DNA from: GCA-002697625 sp002697625
Lineage (GTDB): Bacteria > Bacteroidota > Bacteroidia > Flavobacteriales > BACL11
Direction of reading: 5' to 3'
Length of the DNA: 64,000 bases
NCBI GenBank assembly: GCA_964004625.1
Contig: CAXFOB010000019.1
Span: forward strand, 1-64,000
The translations under genes were made by a program, and so were the position numbers. Shown here piece by piece: positions 9,592 through 17,662 of the stretch; within the stretch, counting starts at the first letter, position 1, and each line of letters opens with the position of its first letter. A model generated the notes under the pieces. It saw only the letters and a program-made list of their open reading frames with translations. It was not told the DNA's origin and did no database searches.

Positions 9592-10629
9592 ATGAAAAAT
9601 TATTTTATTATATTTATATTAAGTTTAGTTCTCATCTCATGTAGAGAAGAAATAACATTAGATTTAGCATCAACAAATGAAAAACTAGTAGTAGAAGGAT
9701 ATATTGAACCTGGATTCCCTCCATATCTAATCCTATCAAATAATCAAGGTTATTTTGACCCACTTGATTCCACAACATTCTCAAGTTTTTTTGTGTCTGA
9801 AGCAGATGTAATGGTATATAAAATGGATAAGAACGACAAAATTGATAGTTTAAATTTGAATGTTGATGAAGATATATTTCTTATTCTTGGAATACCAGTT
9901 TTTACGAATTTACAAGAAATTAATACTAACTTTTCAGAAGAAGGGTATAAATACAATTTAGAAATTTTATGGAACGATAAAACTATCACATCTTCAACAA
10001 CAATTCCTAATTCAAATGGTTTTGAATCAATATTTATTAAAGACACAATATTAGAATCTGAAAAGCCATGGAGATGTGAAATTGGTACAAATCTTACTGA
10101 TCCAGACACCATAGGTAATAATTATTTAATTAGAAGCAAAAGAGTTCAACACTTTATTAATAAAGATACTAATGATACAATACCAAATTTTATAAATGAA
10201 CCTGACCCTTCATTTTTATTAGTTGATTGTGCTCCAGATGTACTTATAAATGGATCGTCATTTGAATCTTTTTTACCTAGGCCTAGACCTGAAGGTGGTT
10301 TTCCTGACGGACTATACAATACCTCTAGATATAAAAAATACAATATAAATGAAGATATTATTGACAGTATACTTGTTGAAGAAGATATTGTTATGGTAAA
10401 ATTTTGCCAAGTTGATGAAGCTTCGATGAGGTTTTGGAGAGGGGTAGTAAGAAATTCTACTTCCGGCGGAAATCCATTCGCAGAACCAGCTAATCTTACA
10501 TCTAATATAGATGGAGGTTTAGGAGTATGGACTGGTTATGGTACAAAATACTATAAAATTCCTATAATCAAAGGAATAATTATAGACGGTGAAAATGAAT
10601 ATCTTCCTGAAATATGGGAAATTTTTTAA
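9592..10629 (+). CDS. DUF4249 family lipoprotein, partner of the upstream TonB receptor
   Basis: 345-residue lipoprotein: signal peptide MKNYFIIFILSLVLISC with the lipobox ending at Cys17, directly followed by the family-typical REEITLDL and VVEGYIEPGFPPYLILS segments. DUF4249 proteins are extracellular or periplasmic beta-rich accessories whose genes follow TonB-dependent receptors in Bacteroidetes; their biochemical role is not established. It starts 3 bases after the receptor stop and is surely co-transcribed. No terminator hairpin follows it before the trxB promoter. Confidence 0.88.
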   Translation: MKNYFIIFILSLVLISCREEITLDLASTNEKLVVEGYIEPGFPPYLILSNNQGYFDPLDSTTFSSFFVSEADVMVYKMDKNDKIDSLNLNVDEDIFLILGIPVFTNLQEINTNFSEEGYKYNLEILWNDKTITSSTTIPNSNGFESIFIKDTILESEKPWRCEIGTNLTDPDTIGNNYLIRSKRVQHFINKDTNDTIPNFINEPDPSFLLVDCAPDVLINGSSFESFLPRPRPEGGFPDGLYNTSRYKKYNINEDIIDSILVEEDIVMVKFCQVDEASMRFWRGVVRNSTSGGNPFAEPANLTSNIDGGLGVWTGYGTKYYKIPIIKGIIIDGENEYLPEIWEIF

Positions 10630-10651
10630 GTTATTATTTAAGTAACTATTT

Positions 10652-10659
10652 TATATTTG
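10652..10659 (+). promoter_or_regulatory. TAnnTTTG -7 box for trxB
   Basis: TATATTTG, 16 bases before the trxB ATG. Confidence 0.65.
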
Positions 10660-10675
10660 TCAAAAATTTAATTAA

Positions 10676-11623
10676 ATGAGTGAAGAAATAGAAAAAATTG
10701 AAGTACTAATTATAGGTTCAGGACCAGCCGGATATACAGCTGCTATTTATGCAGCAAGAGCAGATCTAAAACCAGTTGTCATACAAGGACTTCAACCAGG
10801 TGGACAACTAACCACTACAACGGATGTAGATAATTATCCAGGATATCCTGATGGTATTACAGGACCAGAAATGATGGAAGATTTCAAAAAACAATCTGAA
10901 AGATTTGGTACAGATACTAGATGGGGTATGGTAACAAAGGTGGATTTATCTGAAAGACCATTTAAAGTAGAAATTGATGAAAATAAAAATGTACTAGCTG
11001 AAACAATTATAATAGCAACGGGTGCATCTGCAAAATGGTTAGGAATTGAAGATGAAAAAAGATTAAATGGTTATGGTGTATCAGCATGTGCTACTTGTGA
11101 CGGGTTCTTTTACAAAGGAAAAGATGTTGTAGTTGTAGGAGCGGGAGATACCGCAGCGGAAGAAGCTACCTATTTAGCAAAAATGTGTAATAAAGTTACT
11201 ATGCTGGTTCGTAGAAATGAGATGAGAGCATCTAAAGCTATGCAACATCGGGTATTTAACACATCGAATTTAGAGATTCTTTATAATCATGAAACAAAAA
11301 GTATAAATGGAGAACCAGGACCTATTGGGGTAGAAAGTGTTACTGCATTTAACAACCAAACAGGGCAAGAAACAATTGTACCATGTTCCGGATTTTTTGT
11401 AGCAATTGGTCACACTCCAAATTCTCAACTGTTTCAAAATCAGTTAGAAATGGATGAAAATGGATACTTATTAATAGAAGCTGGGACATCTAAAACTGCA
11501 ATACCAGGAGTATTTGCTGCAGGAGATATTGCAGATCACGTATACAGACAAGCGGTCACCTCAGCAGGTACAGGATGTATGGCCGCACTAGATGCAGAAA
11601 GATTTTTAGCAGAACAAGAGTAA
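10676..11623 (+). CDS. trxB: Thioredoxin-disulfide reductase (NADPH)
   Basis: 315-residue flavoenzyme that passes electrons from NADPH through FAD and a redox disulfide to thioredoxin in the cytosol. Seen: FAD-binding GSGPAGYTAAIYAARA near residue 14, the active-site pair CATC at Cys138 and Cys141, the NADPH-binding GAGDTAAEEATYL block, and the C-terminal FAD motif GVFAAGDIADH. Low-molecular-weight class, normal length. Its own promoter lies directly upstream; transcription probably ends at the bidirectional hairpin near 11885, giving a long T-rich 3' region. Confidence 0.97.
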   Translation: MSEEIEKIEVLIIGSGPAGYTAAIYAARADLKPVVIQGLQPGGQLTTTTDVDNYPGYPDGITGPEMMEDFKKQSERFGTDTRWGMVTKVDLSERPFKVEIDENKNVLAETIIIATGASAKWLGIEDEKRLNGYGVSACATCDGFFYKGKDVVVVGAGDTAAEEATYLAKMCNKVTMLVRRNEMRASKAMQHRVFNTSNLEILYNHETKSINGEPGPIGVESVTAFNNQTGQETIVPCSGFFVAIGHTPNSQLFQNQLEMDENGYLLIEAGTSKTAIPGVFAAGDIADHVYRQAVTSAGTGCMAALDAERFLAEQE

Positions 11624-11654
11624 AGAAAATACATAAAATTTAATTTTACTGTAC

Positions 11655-11850
11655 TTTTTAGTGTTTTTTCGTTATTTAATTGATTATTTACACGTTTTTA
11701 TTACATTTTTTGTTTTTTTTCTAGTTTTTAGAACATTAAAAACCATAATAAACAGAAATAAATACATATAAAGTTCATACTTTTTTAAACTTTTTTACAC
11801 TTTTTTACACTTTTTTACACTTTTTTACACTTTTTTACACTTTTTTTACA
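11655..11850. repeat. Phased T-tract region with a perfect 10-bp tandem repeat
   Basis: From 11781 to 11850 the unit TTTTTTACAC (first copy TTTTTTAAAC, last TTTTTTTACA) is repeated seven times with exact 10-bp period. Upstream, T runs of 5-8 begin at 11655, 11664, 11695, 11706, 11713 and 11725, roughly every 10 bases. A6 tracts in phase with the helix repeat are a textbook cause of intrinsic DNA curvature. The region is non-coding, between trxB and the rnpB terminator. Confidence 0.85.
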
Positions 11851-11870
11851 GAAAAATACATGGATAATGT

Positions 11871-11898
11871 AAAAAATCCAGTAAAAACTGGATTTTTT
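11871..11898. terminator. Bidirectional intrinsic terminator shared by rnpB and trxB
   Basis: AAATCCAGT-AAAA-ACTGGATTT stem with A and T runs on both sides; it lies immediately after the 3' end of the minus-strand RNase P RNA and also faces rightward transcription from trxB. Confidence 0.88.
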
Positions 11899-12195
11899 AG
11901 TAGATACTCATAAGCCGGATTCTGTTACCAAATGGTTTCTATCATTTATCTAAAGTAAAAATTACTTTCTACCTTTATCTGCCTACCCCCTAAGTCAGCC
12001 GAGAAGACTTCAATCCTTAGTTTACATGGCATTTCAAGACATAGAGTTTACCCGATTTCACTACAGCCGAACTGTACTTGCTTTCTGTTGCACTAGTCCT
12101 CTCCTTAAGGAGGACGGATGTTATCCGCTATGTTTCCCTACCTTGTCCGGACTTTCCTCTTCTAAAAAAAAGAAGCGATAGAATCTATAACTACT
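11899..12195 (-). ncRNA. rnpB: RNase P RNA, bacterial class A
   Basis: About 297 nt. The minus strand carries both halves of the universally conserved P4 core: GAGGAAAGTCCGGACA near the 5' end and ACAGAATCCGGCTTAT near the 3' end. The ends are set by a P1 helix, AGTAG...TAT at the 5' side pairing with GTA...CTACT at the 3' side. GGTAGGGAAAC and GTGCAACAGAAAGCAAGTA further match the class A core. The RNA trims the 5' leader of pre-tRNAs together with RnpA. A promoter box sits 4 bases upstream and a terminator immediately follows. Confidence 0.95.
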
Positions 12196-12198
12196 CCA

Positions 12199-12206
12199 CA
12201 AAAATA
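12199..12206 (-). promoter_or_regulatory. TAnnTTTG -7 box for rnpB
   Basis: TATTTTTG on the minus strand, ending 3 bases before the predicted RNA 5' end at 12195. Since the RNA 5' end is fixed independently by P1 pairing, this calibrates the box-to-start distance in this genome. Confidence 0.75.
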
Positions 12207-12254
12207 CAATAATTAGATATAAGTTTTATTACTTTAGTTATAATACTATTTAAT

Positions 12255-12262
12255 TACATTTG
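12255..12262 (+). promoter_or_regulatory. TAnnTTTG -7 box for tgt, nearly abutting the start codon
   Basis: TACATTTG followed by only five bases (CCACA) and then the tgt ATG, implying a leader of zero to two nucleotides. Confidence 0.65.
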
Positions 12263-12267
12263 CCACA

Positions 12268-13398
12268 ATGAAATTTACAATTCACAAAAAAGACTCATTT
12301 TCAAATGCACGACTAGCGGAATTTGAAACAGCGCATGGAAAAGTAGAAACTCCAATTTTTATGCCTGTAGGTACTGCTGGAACGGTAAAAGGAGTACATC
12401 AACACGAAATAGAAAAGGATACACAAGCAAAAATTATTTTAGGGAACACCTATCATTTATACCTAAGACCTGGAATAGAAGTTATTGAGAATGCGGGGGG
12501 TCTTCATAAATTTATTGGGTGGAACAAACCTCTACTAACCGACTCTGGAGGGTATCAAGTTTATTCTTTATCTGGAGCAAGAAAAATCACAGAAAAAGGA
12601 GTAACCTTCCAATCCCATATTGATGGATCCTACCACTTTTTCACTCCTGAATATGCTATAGATATACAAAGAACAATAGGAGCAGATATCATTATGGCAT
12701 TTGACGAATGCACCCCCTACCCTTGTGAGTATGAATACGCCAGACGATCCATGCAACTGACACACAGGTGGTTAAAAAGATGTTGTGACAGATTTGATTC
12801 TACAGAAGGAAAATACGGTCACTATCAAACTTTCTTCCCTATTGTACAAGGAAGTGTGTACAAAGATTTAAGATTACAATCTGCGGAGGAAATTGCGTTA
12901 TTTAACCGTGCAGGAAACGCTATTGGGGGACTTTCTGTAGGAGAGCCACACGAAATAATGTATGAAATGACAGATATAGTTTGTTCTATTCTTCCAGAAG
13001 AAAAGCCTAGATATTTAATGGGAGTAGGAACTCCTTCTAACCTTTTAGAAAATATTGCACTTGGAATTGATATGTTTGATTGTGTAATGCCAACAAGAAA
13101 CGCAAGAAACGGAATGATTTTTACTTCGGAAGGAACTATAAATATCAAGAACAAGAAATGGGAAAATGATTTCTCTTCTTTAGATCCTAATGGGACATCT
13201 TATGTTGACAGTATCTACACTAAAGCTTATATTCGTCATTTGTTTAAAGCTGACGAGATGCTTGGAAAACAAATTACAACCCTACACAATATCCGTTTTT
13301 ATTTATGGTTAATGGAACAAGCAAGAACAAAATTAAAAGAAGGAACTTTTACAAGTTGGAAAAATAATATGGTTAAAAAATTAGATGTTAGATTATAG
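12268..13398 (+). CDS. tgt: Queuine/preQ1 tRNA-guanine transglycosylase lacking the zinc cysteines
   Basis: 376-residue TIM-barrel enzyme that swaps G34 of GUN-anticodon tRNAs for a queuosine precursor. Seen: LTDSGGYQVYSL, MAFDECTPYP, GNAIGGLSVGEP, and IDMFDCVMPTRNARNG with the nucleophilic Asp. The family's C-terminal zinc site (CxCxxC plus His) is altered: the aligned positions here are Gly309, Ser311 and Asp314, while His340 is kept. I recall similar replacement in other Bacteroidetes Tgts, so it is probably a clade trait, not decay. The stop codon abuts the ATG of the following permease gene. The promoter suggests a leaderless mRNA. Confidence 0.95.
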   Translation: MKFTIHKKDSFSNARLAEFETAHGKVETPIFMPVGTAGTVKGVHQHEIEKDTQAKIILGNTYHLYLRPGIEVIENAGGLHKFIGWNKPLLTDSGGYQVYSLSGARKITEKGVTFQSHIDGSYHFFTPEYAIDIQRTIGADIIMAFDECTPYPCEYEYARRSMQLTHRWLKRCCDRFDSTEGKYGHYQTFFPIVQGSVYKDLRLQSAEEIALFNRAGNAIGGLSVGEPHEIMYEMTDIVCSILPEEKPRYLMGVGTPSNLLENIALGIDMFDCVMPTRNARNGMIFTSEGTINIKNKKWENDFSSLDPNGTSYVDSIYTKAYIRHLFKADEMLGKQITTLHNIRFYLWLMEQARTKLKEGTFTSWKNNMVKKLDVRL

Positions 13399-14478
13399 AT
13401 GAACAAGTTGGACAGATATATAATCAAGAAATTTCTAGGAACATTTTTCTATTGTCTTATACTATTACTAATGATAGTGATTGTTATAGACATATCTGAA
13501 AAGATAGATGACTTTATGGAACATCAATTAGGAATGTATACTGTAATTGCTGATTATTATCTTCACTTTATACCATATTTTGCTAATTTATTTTCTCCTT
13601 TATTTATATTTATTTCTGTTGTGTTTTTCACTAGTAAAATGGCTAGTAATTCTGAAATAATTGCTATTTTTAATAGCGGGATGAGTTTTAAAAGATTTTT
13701 AAGACCTTTTATTATTTCATCTTTTTTTTTAGCAATCGTTTCCTTTGTTTTAGGCAATTATATAATACCCGACTCTAATAAAGCTAGAATAGATTTTGAA
13801 AATAAATATTTAAAATCGAAAAAAATAGAACTCCGTAAAAACATACATTTACAAACCTCAGAAAATCAATATATATATCTAGAAGGATATAACAGCAAAA
13901 GAAATATTGGGTATAAATTTTCAGTTGAAAATTTTGAAAATGGAAAATTAAAAAACAAGTTACGAGCCAACTACATACAATGGAATAAAGATACTAAAAA
14001 CTGGAGTATCAATAAATATGAAATTCGTACTTTTCTGAAGGGTGGAGAAATACTAAAAAGAGGAAATAAAACAGATACTAATTTATTGATTTTACCAACT
14101 GATTTTGTTGTACAAACAAATCTTGCAGAAACAATGAAATTTAACGAACTCAATGAAAACATTACAATAGAAACAAATTTAAGCTCTGGTAAAGCAAAAT
14201 TTTACAGAATTGAAAAACACAAAAGAATAGCTTTCCCATTTGCTATAATCATACTTAGTATTATTGCTGTTGCATTATCTAGTAAAAAAGTAAAAGGAGG
14301 AATAGGAATGAATTTAGGACTTGGATTACTTATTAGTTTTTCTTACATCCTTTTCTTTCAATTTTCGTCTACACTAGCTATAAATGGAGATTTAAAAGCC
14401 TGGATAGCAGTATGGATACCTAATTTCCTTTATATAATTTTAGGAATATTATTTTTAAGAAGAACTCAGAATAATTAA
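13399..14478 (+). CDS. LptF/LptG (YjgP/YjgQ) family permease
   Basis: 359-residue inner-membrane protein with the family layout: three N-terminal membrane segments (starting LDRYIIKKFLGTFFY), a periplasmic beta-jellyroll-like middle (about residues 135-265) and three C-terminal membrane segments. LptF/G form the transmembrane part of the LptB2FG exporter that moves lipopolysaccharide out of the inner membrane. Starts with no gap after the tgt stop (TAGATG), so translation is probably coupled. Its stop codon overlaps that of ettA on the other strand (shared TTAA). Whether it is F, G or a homodimeric single form cannot be told. Confidence 0.9.
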   Translation: MNKLDRYIIKKFLGTFFYCLILLLMIVIVIDISEKIDDFMEHQLGMYTVIADYYLHFIPYFANLFSPLFIFISVVFFTSKMASNSEIIAIFNSGMSFKRFLRPFIISSFFLAIVSFVLGNYIIPDSNKARIDFENKYLKSKKIELRKNIHLQTSENQYIYLEGYNSKRNIGYKFSVENFENGKLKNKLRANYIQWNKDTKNWSINKYEIRTFLKGGEILKRGNKTDTNLLILPTDFVVQTNLAETMKFNELNENITIETNLSSGKAKFYRIEKHKRIAFPFAIIILSIIAVALSSKKVKGGIGMNLGLGLLISFSYILFFQFSSTLAINGDLKAWIAVWIPNFLYIILGILFLRRTQNN

Positions 14479-16166
14479 TCTCTAATCAGTTTCTTATACT
14501 TTATTCTTTTTGGGGTTGCATCGCCTAATCTTTTCTTTCTATTCTCCTCATAGTCGGAGTAGCCACCTTCAAAAAAGATAACCTTACTCTCTCCTTCAAA
14601 AGCCAAGATATGTGTACAAACTCTATCTAAAAACCATCTATCATGAGAGATAATTACCGCACAACCACCAAAATTCTCTAATCCTTCTTCTAAAGAACGG
14701 AGTGTATTTACATCCAAATCATTAGTTGGTTCATCAAGTAAAAGTACATTAGCTTCTTGTCTTAAAGTCATAGCAAGGTGCAATCTATTACGCTCTCCAC
14801 CAGAAAGAACACCAACTTTTTTATTCTGATCTGAACCACTAAAATTGAATTTTGCTACATATGCTCTCGAGTTCATTTGACTTCCACCCACATCAACTAG
14901 TTCTTGTCCTTCTGTTATTTGTTCCCAAATTGTTTTATCAGAATTTATATCAGAATGCTGTTGATCTACATAAGCTATTTTTACAGTATCTCCTACCTTA
15001 AAACTTCCATTATCAGGAGATTCTTTACCCATTATCATTCGGAATAAAGTAGTTTTACCCGCCCCATTTGGACCAATAATTCCAACAATACCTGCAGGAG
15101 GAAGTTTAAAATTTAAATCTTCATATAAAAGTTTCCCTCCAAAAGCTTTACTTACTCCTTCTGCATCAATTACGTTATTACCTAGCCTAGGACCAGGAGG
15201 AATGTATAACTCTAATTTTTCTTCTTTCTCCTTTCCTTTTTCATAAAGTAAGTTTTCATAATTACTTAATCTAGCTTTTGATTTCGAATGCCTTCCTTTT
15301 GGTGTCATTCTCACCCATTCCAACTCTCTTTCTAGAGTCTTTCTCCTTTTAGAAGCTTGTTTTTCTTCTTGAGCTAATCGTTTTGACTTTTGGTCTAACC
15401 AAGTAGAATAATTTCCTTCCCAAGGAATTCCTTCTCCTCTATCTAGTTCCAAAATCCAACCTGCTACATTATCTAAGAAATATCTATCATGAGTAATCGC
15501 AATTACGGTTCCTTTATATTGTTGTAAATGTTGTTCCAACCACTGCACCGATTCGGCATCCAAATGGTTAGTGGGCTCATCTAATAATAAAATATCTGGT
15601 TCTTGTAACAATAATCTGCAAAGAGCAACTCTTCTTTTTTCCCCACCAGAAAGATTCTCGATACTTGCATCTGTAGGTGGACACCTAAGTGCATCCATTG
15701 CTATGTTTAATTTTGTTTCTAAGTCCCAAGCATTACAAGCATCTATTTTGTCTTGAAAATTACCCTGCTTCTTCATTAGTTCTTCCATTTTATCCGCATC
15801 TTCATAATATTCTGGAAGGCCAAATAAGTCGTTTATTTTATTATATTCTTCTATGAGTTCTACTTGTTCTTTCGCCCCTTCTTTTACAATATCCATTACT
15901 GTTTTAGTAGGATCTAACTTAGGTTCTTGTTCTAAGTAACCAATTGAATGTTCTCCTTTAAAATGAACATCCCCTTGAAAAGATTTTTCCACTCCTGCTA
16001 TAATCTTTAAAAGAGTAGATTTTCCCGAACCATTTAGACCTATAATACCAATTTTTGCACCATAGAAAAAAGAGAGATAAATGTCTTTTAATACTTGTTT
16101 ATTATTGTTGTTGAAGGACTTAGAAACTCCAACCATTGAAAAAATGATCTTTTTATCGTCTGACAT
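14475..16166 (-). CDS. ettA: Energy-dependent translational throttle protein EttA (ABC-F ATPase)
   Basis: 563-residue soluble ABC-F protein with two ATP-binding cassettes and no membrane segments. First cassette: GLNGSGKST and LSGGEKRRVALCRLLL followed by LLLDEPTNHLDAE. An inter-domain linker rich in charged helix (about residues 250-320) matches the P-site tRNA-interaction motif region. Second cassette: GPNGAGKTT and LSGGERNRLHLAMTL. EttA occupies the ribosomal E site and gates the first peptide bond according to ADP/ATP. Length and the second-signature sequence fit EttA better than Uup or drug-resistance ABC-F. Convergent with the permease gene, sharing 4 bases. Confidence 0.95.
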   Translation of the reverse strand: MSDDKKIIFSMVGVSKSFNNNNKQVLKDIYLSFFYGAKIGIIGLNGSGKSTLLKIIAGVEKSFQGDVHFKGEHSIGYLEQEPKLDPTKTVMDIVKEGAKEQVELIEEYNKINDLFGLPEYYEDADKMEELMKKQGNFQDKIDACNAWDLETKLNIAMDALRCPPTDASIENLSGGEKRRVALCRLLLQEPDILLLDEPTNHLDAESVQWLEQHLQQYKGTVIAITHDRYFLDNVAGWILELDRGEGIPWEGNYSTWLDQKSKRLAQEEKQASKRRKTLERELEWVRMTPKGRHSKSKARLSNYENLLYEKGKEKEEKLELYIPPGPRLGNNVIDAEGVSKAFGGKLLYEDLNFKLPPAGIVGIIGPNGAGKTTLFRMIMGKESPDNGSFKVGDTVKIAYVDQQHSDINSDKTIWEQITEGQELVDVGGSQMNSRAYVAKFNFSGSDQNKKVGVLSGGERNRLHLAMTLRQEANVLLLDEPTNDLDVNTLRSLEEGLENFGGCAVIISHDRWFLDRVCTHILAFEGESKVIFFEGGYSDYEENRKKRLGDATPKRIKYKKLIRD

Positions 16167-16215
16167 ATTTTATTGTTTTGAGATTATAAATATAATTAAT
16201 TATATTAATAAAAAA

Positions 16216-17151
16216 TTATTTGGAGGTTTGAAATAGTCTACCCTGAATAGCATCTCTTTCTTCCATTCTTTTTTCTACCAAATGTTTTACTTCAAAATTC
16301 TTTAATCCATATTTTGGGTAAAGTAACATACGAGCAGGTGATTCGCTAAAAAATCGTTCTACAATAATCTCAGGATTAAGTAGTTCCACAAAATCGACAA
16401 CCAAGTCAATGTATTCATCTAACTCCATAAAAGTAAATATCTCGGGAGTTTTCTTAAACTGAACAGCCATCATAGTATGTTTTACAATCTGTAAATGGTG
16501 TATTTTAAGTGTGTTTATAGGTAGTTGTGAGACCATAATAGCATGATGCAACATATCTTCTTTTGTCTCTCCTGGAAGACCTAAAATTAAATGACCTCCT
16601 AAATGTAAACCTCTACCATCCGATCTATGAAAAGCGTCAATTGCTTCCTCATGTGTCTGACATCTGTTAATAGCTTCTAAAGTTTCATTTTTGGTTGATT
16701 CCAAACCAAACTCCAATTTTATAAAATATCCCCTTTCTGCTAATTCCTCTAAATAATCTAGCACTTCATCTTTTATACAATCTGGACGGGTAGCAATAAC
16801 CAATCCAATTATGTCCTTATGAGAAAGAGCCTCCTCATACATCTTTGTTAAATCGTTTAAAGAAGCATAAGTATTAGTAAATGCCTGAAAATAGGCCAAG
16901 TATTTCTGAGCCTTATATTTTTTGGAGAAAAATTCTATTCCCTCATCAATCTGAACTTTTATAGGCTTTATAGGTTTACAATAATCAGGATTAAAAGTAT
17001 TATTATTACAATAGGTGCAACCTCCCACTCCCTTTGTTCCATCTTTATTAGGACAAGTAAAACCCGCATCAATAGAAACTTTTTGCACTCTTTCATTAAA
17101 TTTCTTTCTCACAAAAGAACTGAAATCATTATATCTTTTTTCTATCTTCAT
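16216..17151 (-). CDS. YhcC-type radical SAM protein (TIGR01212 family)
   Basis: 311-residue radical SAM enzyme. The iron-sulfur motif is the spaced form C-x14-CxxC seen in this family (CPNKDGTKGVGGCTYC near residue 33), followed by the glycine-rich SAM region and LGLPGETKEDM. The C-terminal part contains the LKIHHLQIVKHTMM block. YhcC homologues have no settled reaction; a role in sulfur or nucleic-acid modification has been suggested for relatives. Own promoter (17162-17169) 10 bases upstream; monocistronic. Confidence 0.88.
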   Translation of the reverse strand: MKIEKRYNDFSSFVRKKFNERVQKVSIDAGFTCPNKDGTKGVGGCTYCNNNTFNPDYCKPIKPIKVQIDEGIEFFSKKYKAQKYLAYFQAFTNTYASLNDLTKMYEEALSHKDIIGLVIATRPDCIKDEVLDYLEELAERGYFIKLEFGLESTKNETLEAINRCQTHEEAIDAFHRSDGRGLHLGGHLILGLPGETKEDMLHHAIMVSQLPINTLKIHHLQIVKHTMMAVQFKKTPEIFTFMELDEYIDLVVDFVELLNPEIIVERFFSESPARMLLYPKYGLKNFEVKHLVEKRMEERDAIQGRLFQTSK

Positions 17152-17161
17152 CTCTTAAAAG

Positions 17162-17169
17162 CAAAAATA
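17162..17169 (-). promoter_or_regulatory. TAnnTTTG -7 box for the YhcC-like gene
   Basis: TATTTTTG on the minus strand, with 10 bases between it and the ATG at 17151, so the leader is very short. Confidence 0.6.
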
Positions 17170-17221
17170 CTACATTTAAGACAACTTTTTATTAAAATTA
17201 GCGTTTTCAAAAAAGATTTTA

Positions 17222-17229
17222 TAAATTTG
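17222..17229 (+). promoter_or_regulatory. TAnnTTTG -7 box before a small rightward ORF
   Basis: TAAATTTG, 17 bases before the ATG at 17247; the main support for that ORF being expressed. Confidence 0.5.
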
Positions 17230-17246
17230 AATCGAAAACTAAATTG

Positions 17247-17498
17247 ATGAGTCACTCTAAAATATCTTCACTAGAAAAAATTGGGTATCAAAAAAAACTA
17301 CCTAAAGGATCAGACATTAACGATTTTGAGGTTATATCTGTAACTCAAAAAAATGGAGACAAGATAAGTCTGTATAGAAATAAAGAAAAAAAACAAGAAA
17401 TAGATGATACTTCTAATTTTGATAGTAGTTGGGAAGTGTTTAATTCTCTTCTGTCGCTTTCTCTCTTCTTTTTTGCATTCCTTCACTCAATGTCTTAA
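17247..17498 (+). CDS. Small hypothetical protein, 3' end antisense to the DUF6356 gene
   Basis: 83 residues from the ATG at 17247 (a TTG one codon earlier is less likely). The first 60 residues are hydrophilic and look like a real soluble protein (LPKGSDINDFEVISVTQ, NGDKISLYRNKEKK); the last 20 are hydrophobic and are read from the strand opposite the 3' end of the DUF6356 gene, overlapping it by 59 bases. An exact promoter box precedes it. No family recognised. Either a genuine small gene running into its convergent neighbour or a gene whose stop was lost. Confidence 0.5.
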   Translation: MSHSKISSLEKIGYQKKLPKGSDINDFEVISVTQKNGDKISLYRNKEKKQEIDDTSNFDSSWEVFNSLLSLSLFFFAFLHSMS

Positions 17499-17661
17499 TT
17501 CTATCTGACACAGTAGTTTTGTACCAAAAAGGGAAAATTGCATGTACAAAGGCCTTCAAACTTAACGACAATAATAATAAACAAAACCGTAAAGCATGAG
17601 CAAAATGCTGTAGATAACTTTCTCCAACTTCCTTTGGGTGTTCAGTAAAAATATTTTTCAT
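17440..17661 (-). CDS. DUF6356 family small membrane protein
   Basis: 73 residues with one membrane segment. The pattern IFTEHPKEVGESYLQHFAHALRFCLLLL, then HAIFPFWYKTTVSDRI, is the DUF6356 signature (F-TEHP-x-x-VGE-x-Y-x-x-H). The function of the family is unknown. It starts 1 base after the stop of the metallo-hydrolase gene, so it is the second gene of that operon. Its 3' end overlaps a possible small gene on the plus strand. Confidence 0.8.
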   Translation of the reverse strand: MKNIFTEHPKEVGESYLQHFAHALRFCLLLLSLSLKAFVHAIFPFWYKTTVSDRIKTLSEGMQKRREKATEEN

Positions 17662-17662
17662 T

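Noticed and set aside
11781..11850. The decamer array as a CRISPR
   Set aside because: It has no spacers, the unit is 10 bases and no cas genes are nearby; it is a simple tandem repeat.
13722..13730. T9 run in the LptF/G permease gene as a slippage site
   Set aside because: It encodes Phe in a membrane segment; A/T runs of nine are expected at this base composition, unlike G9 or the boundary-placed A10.
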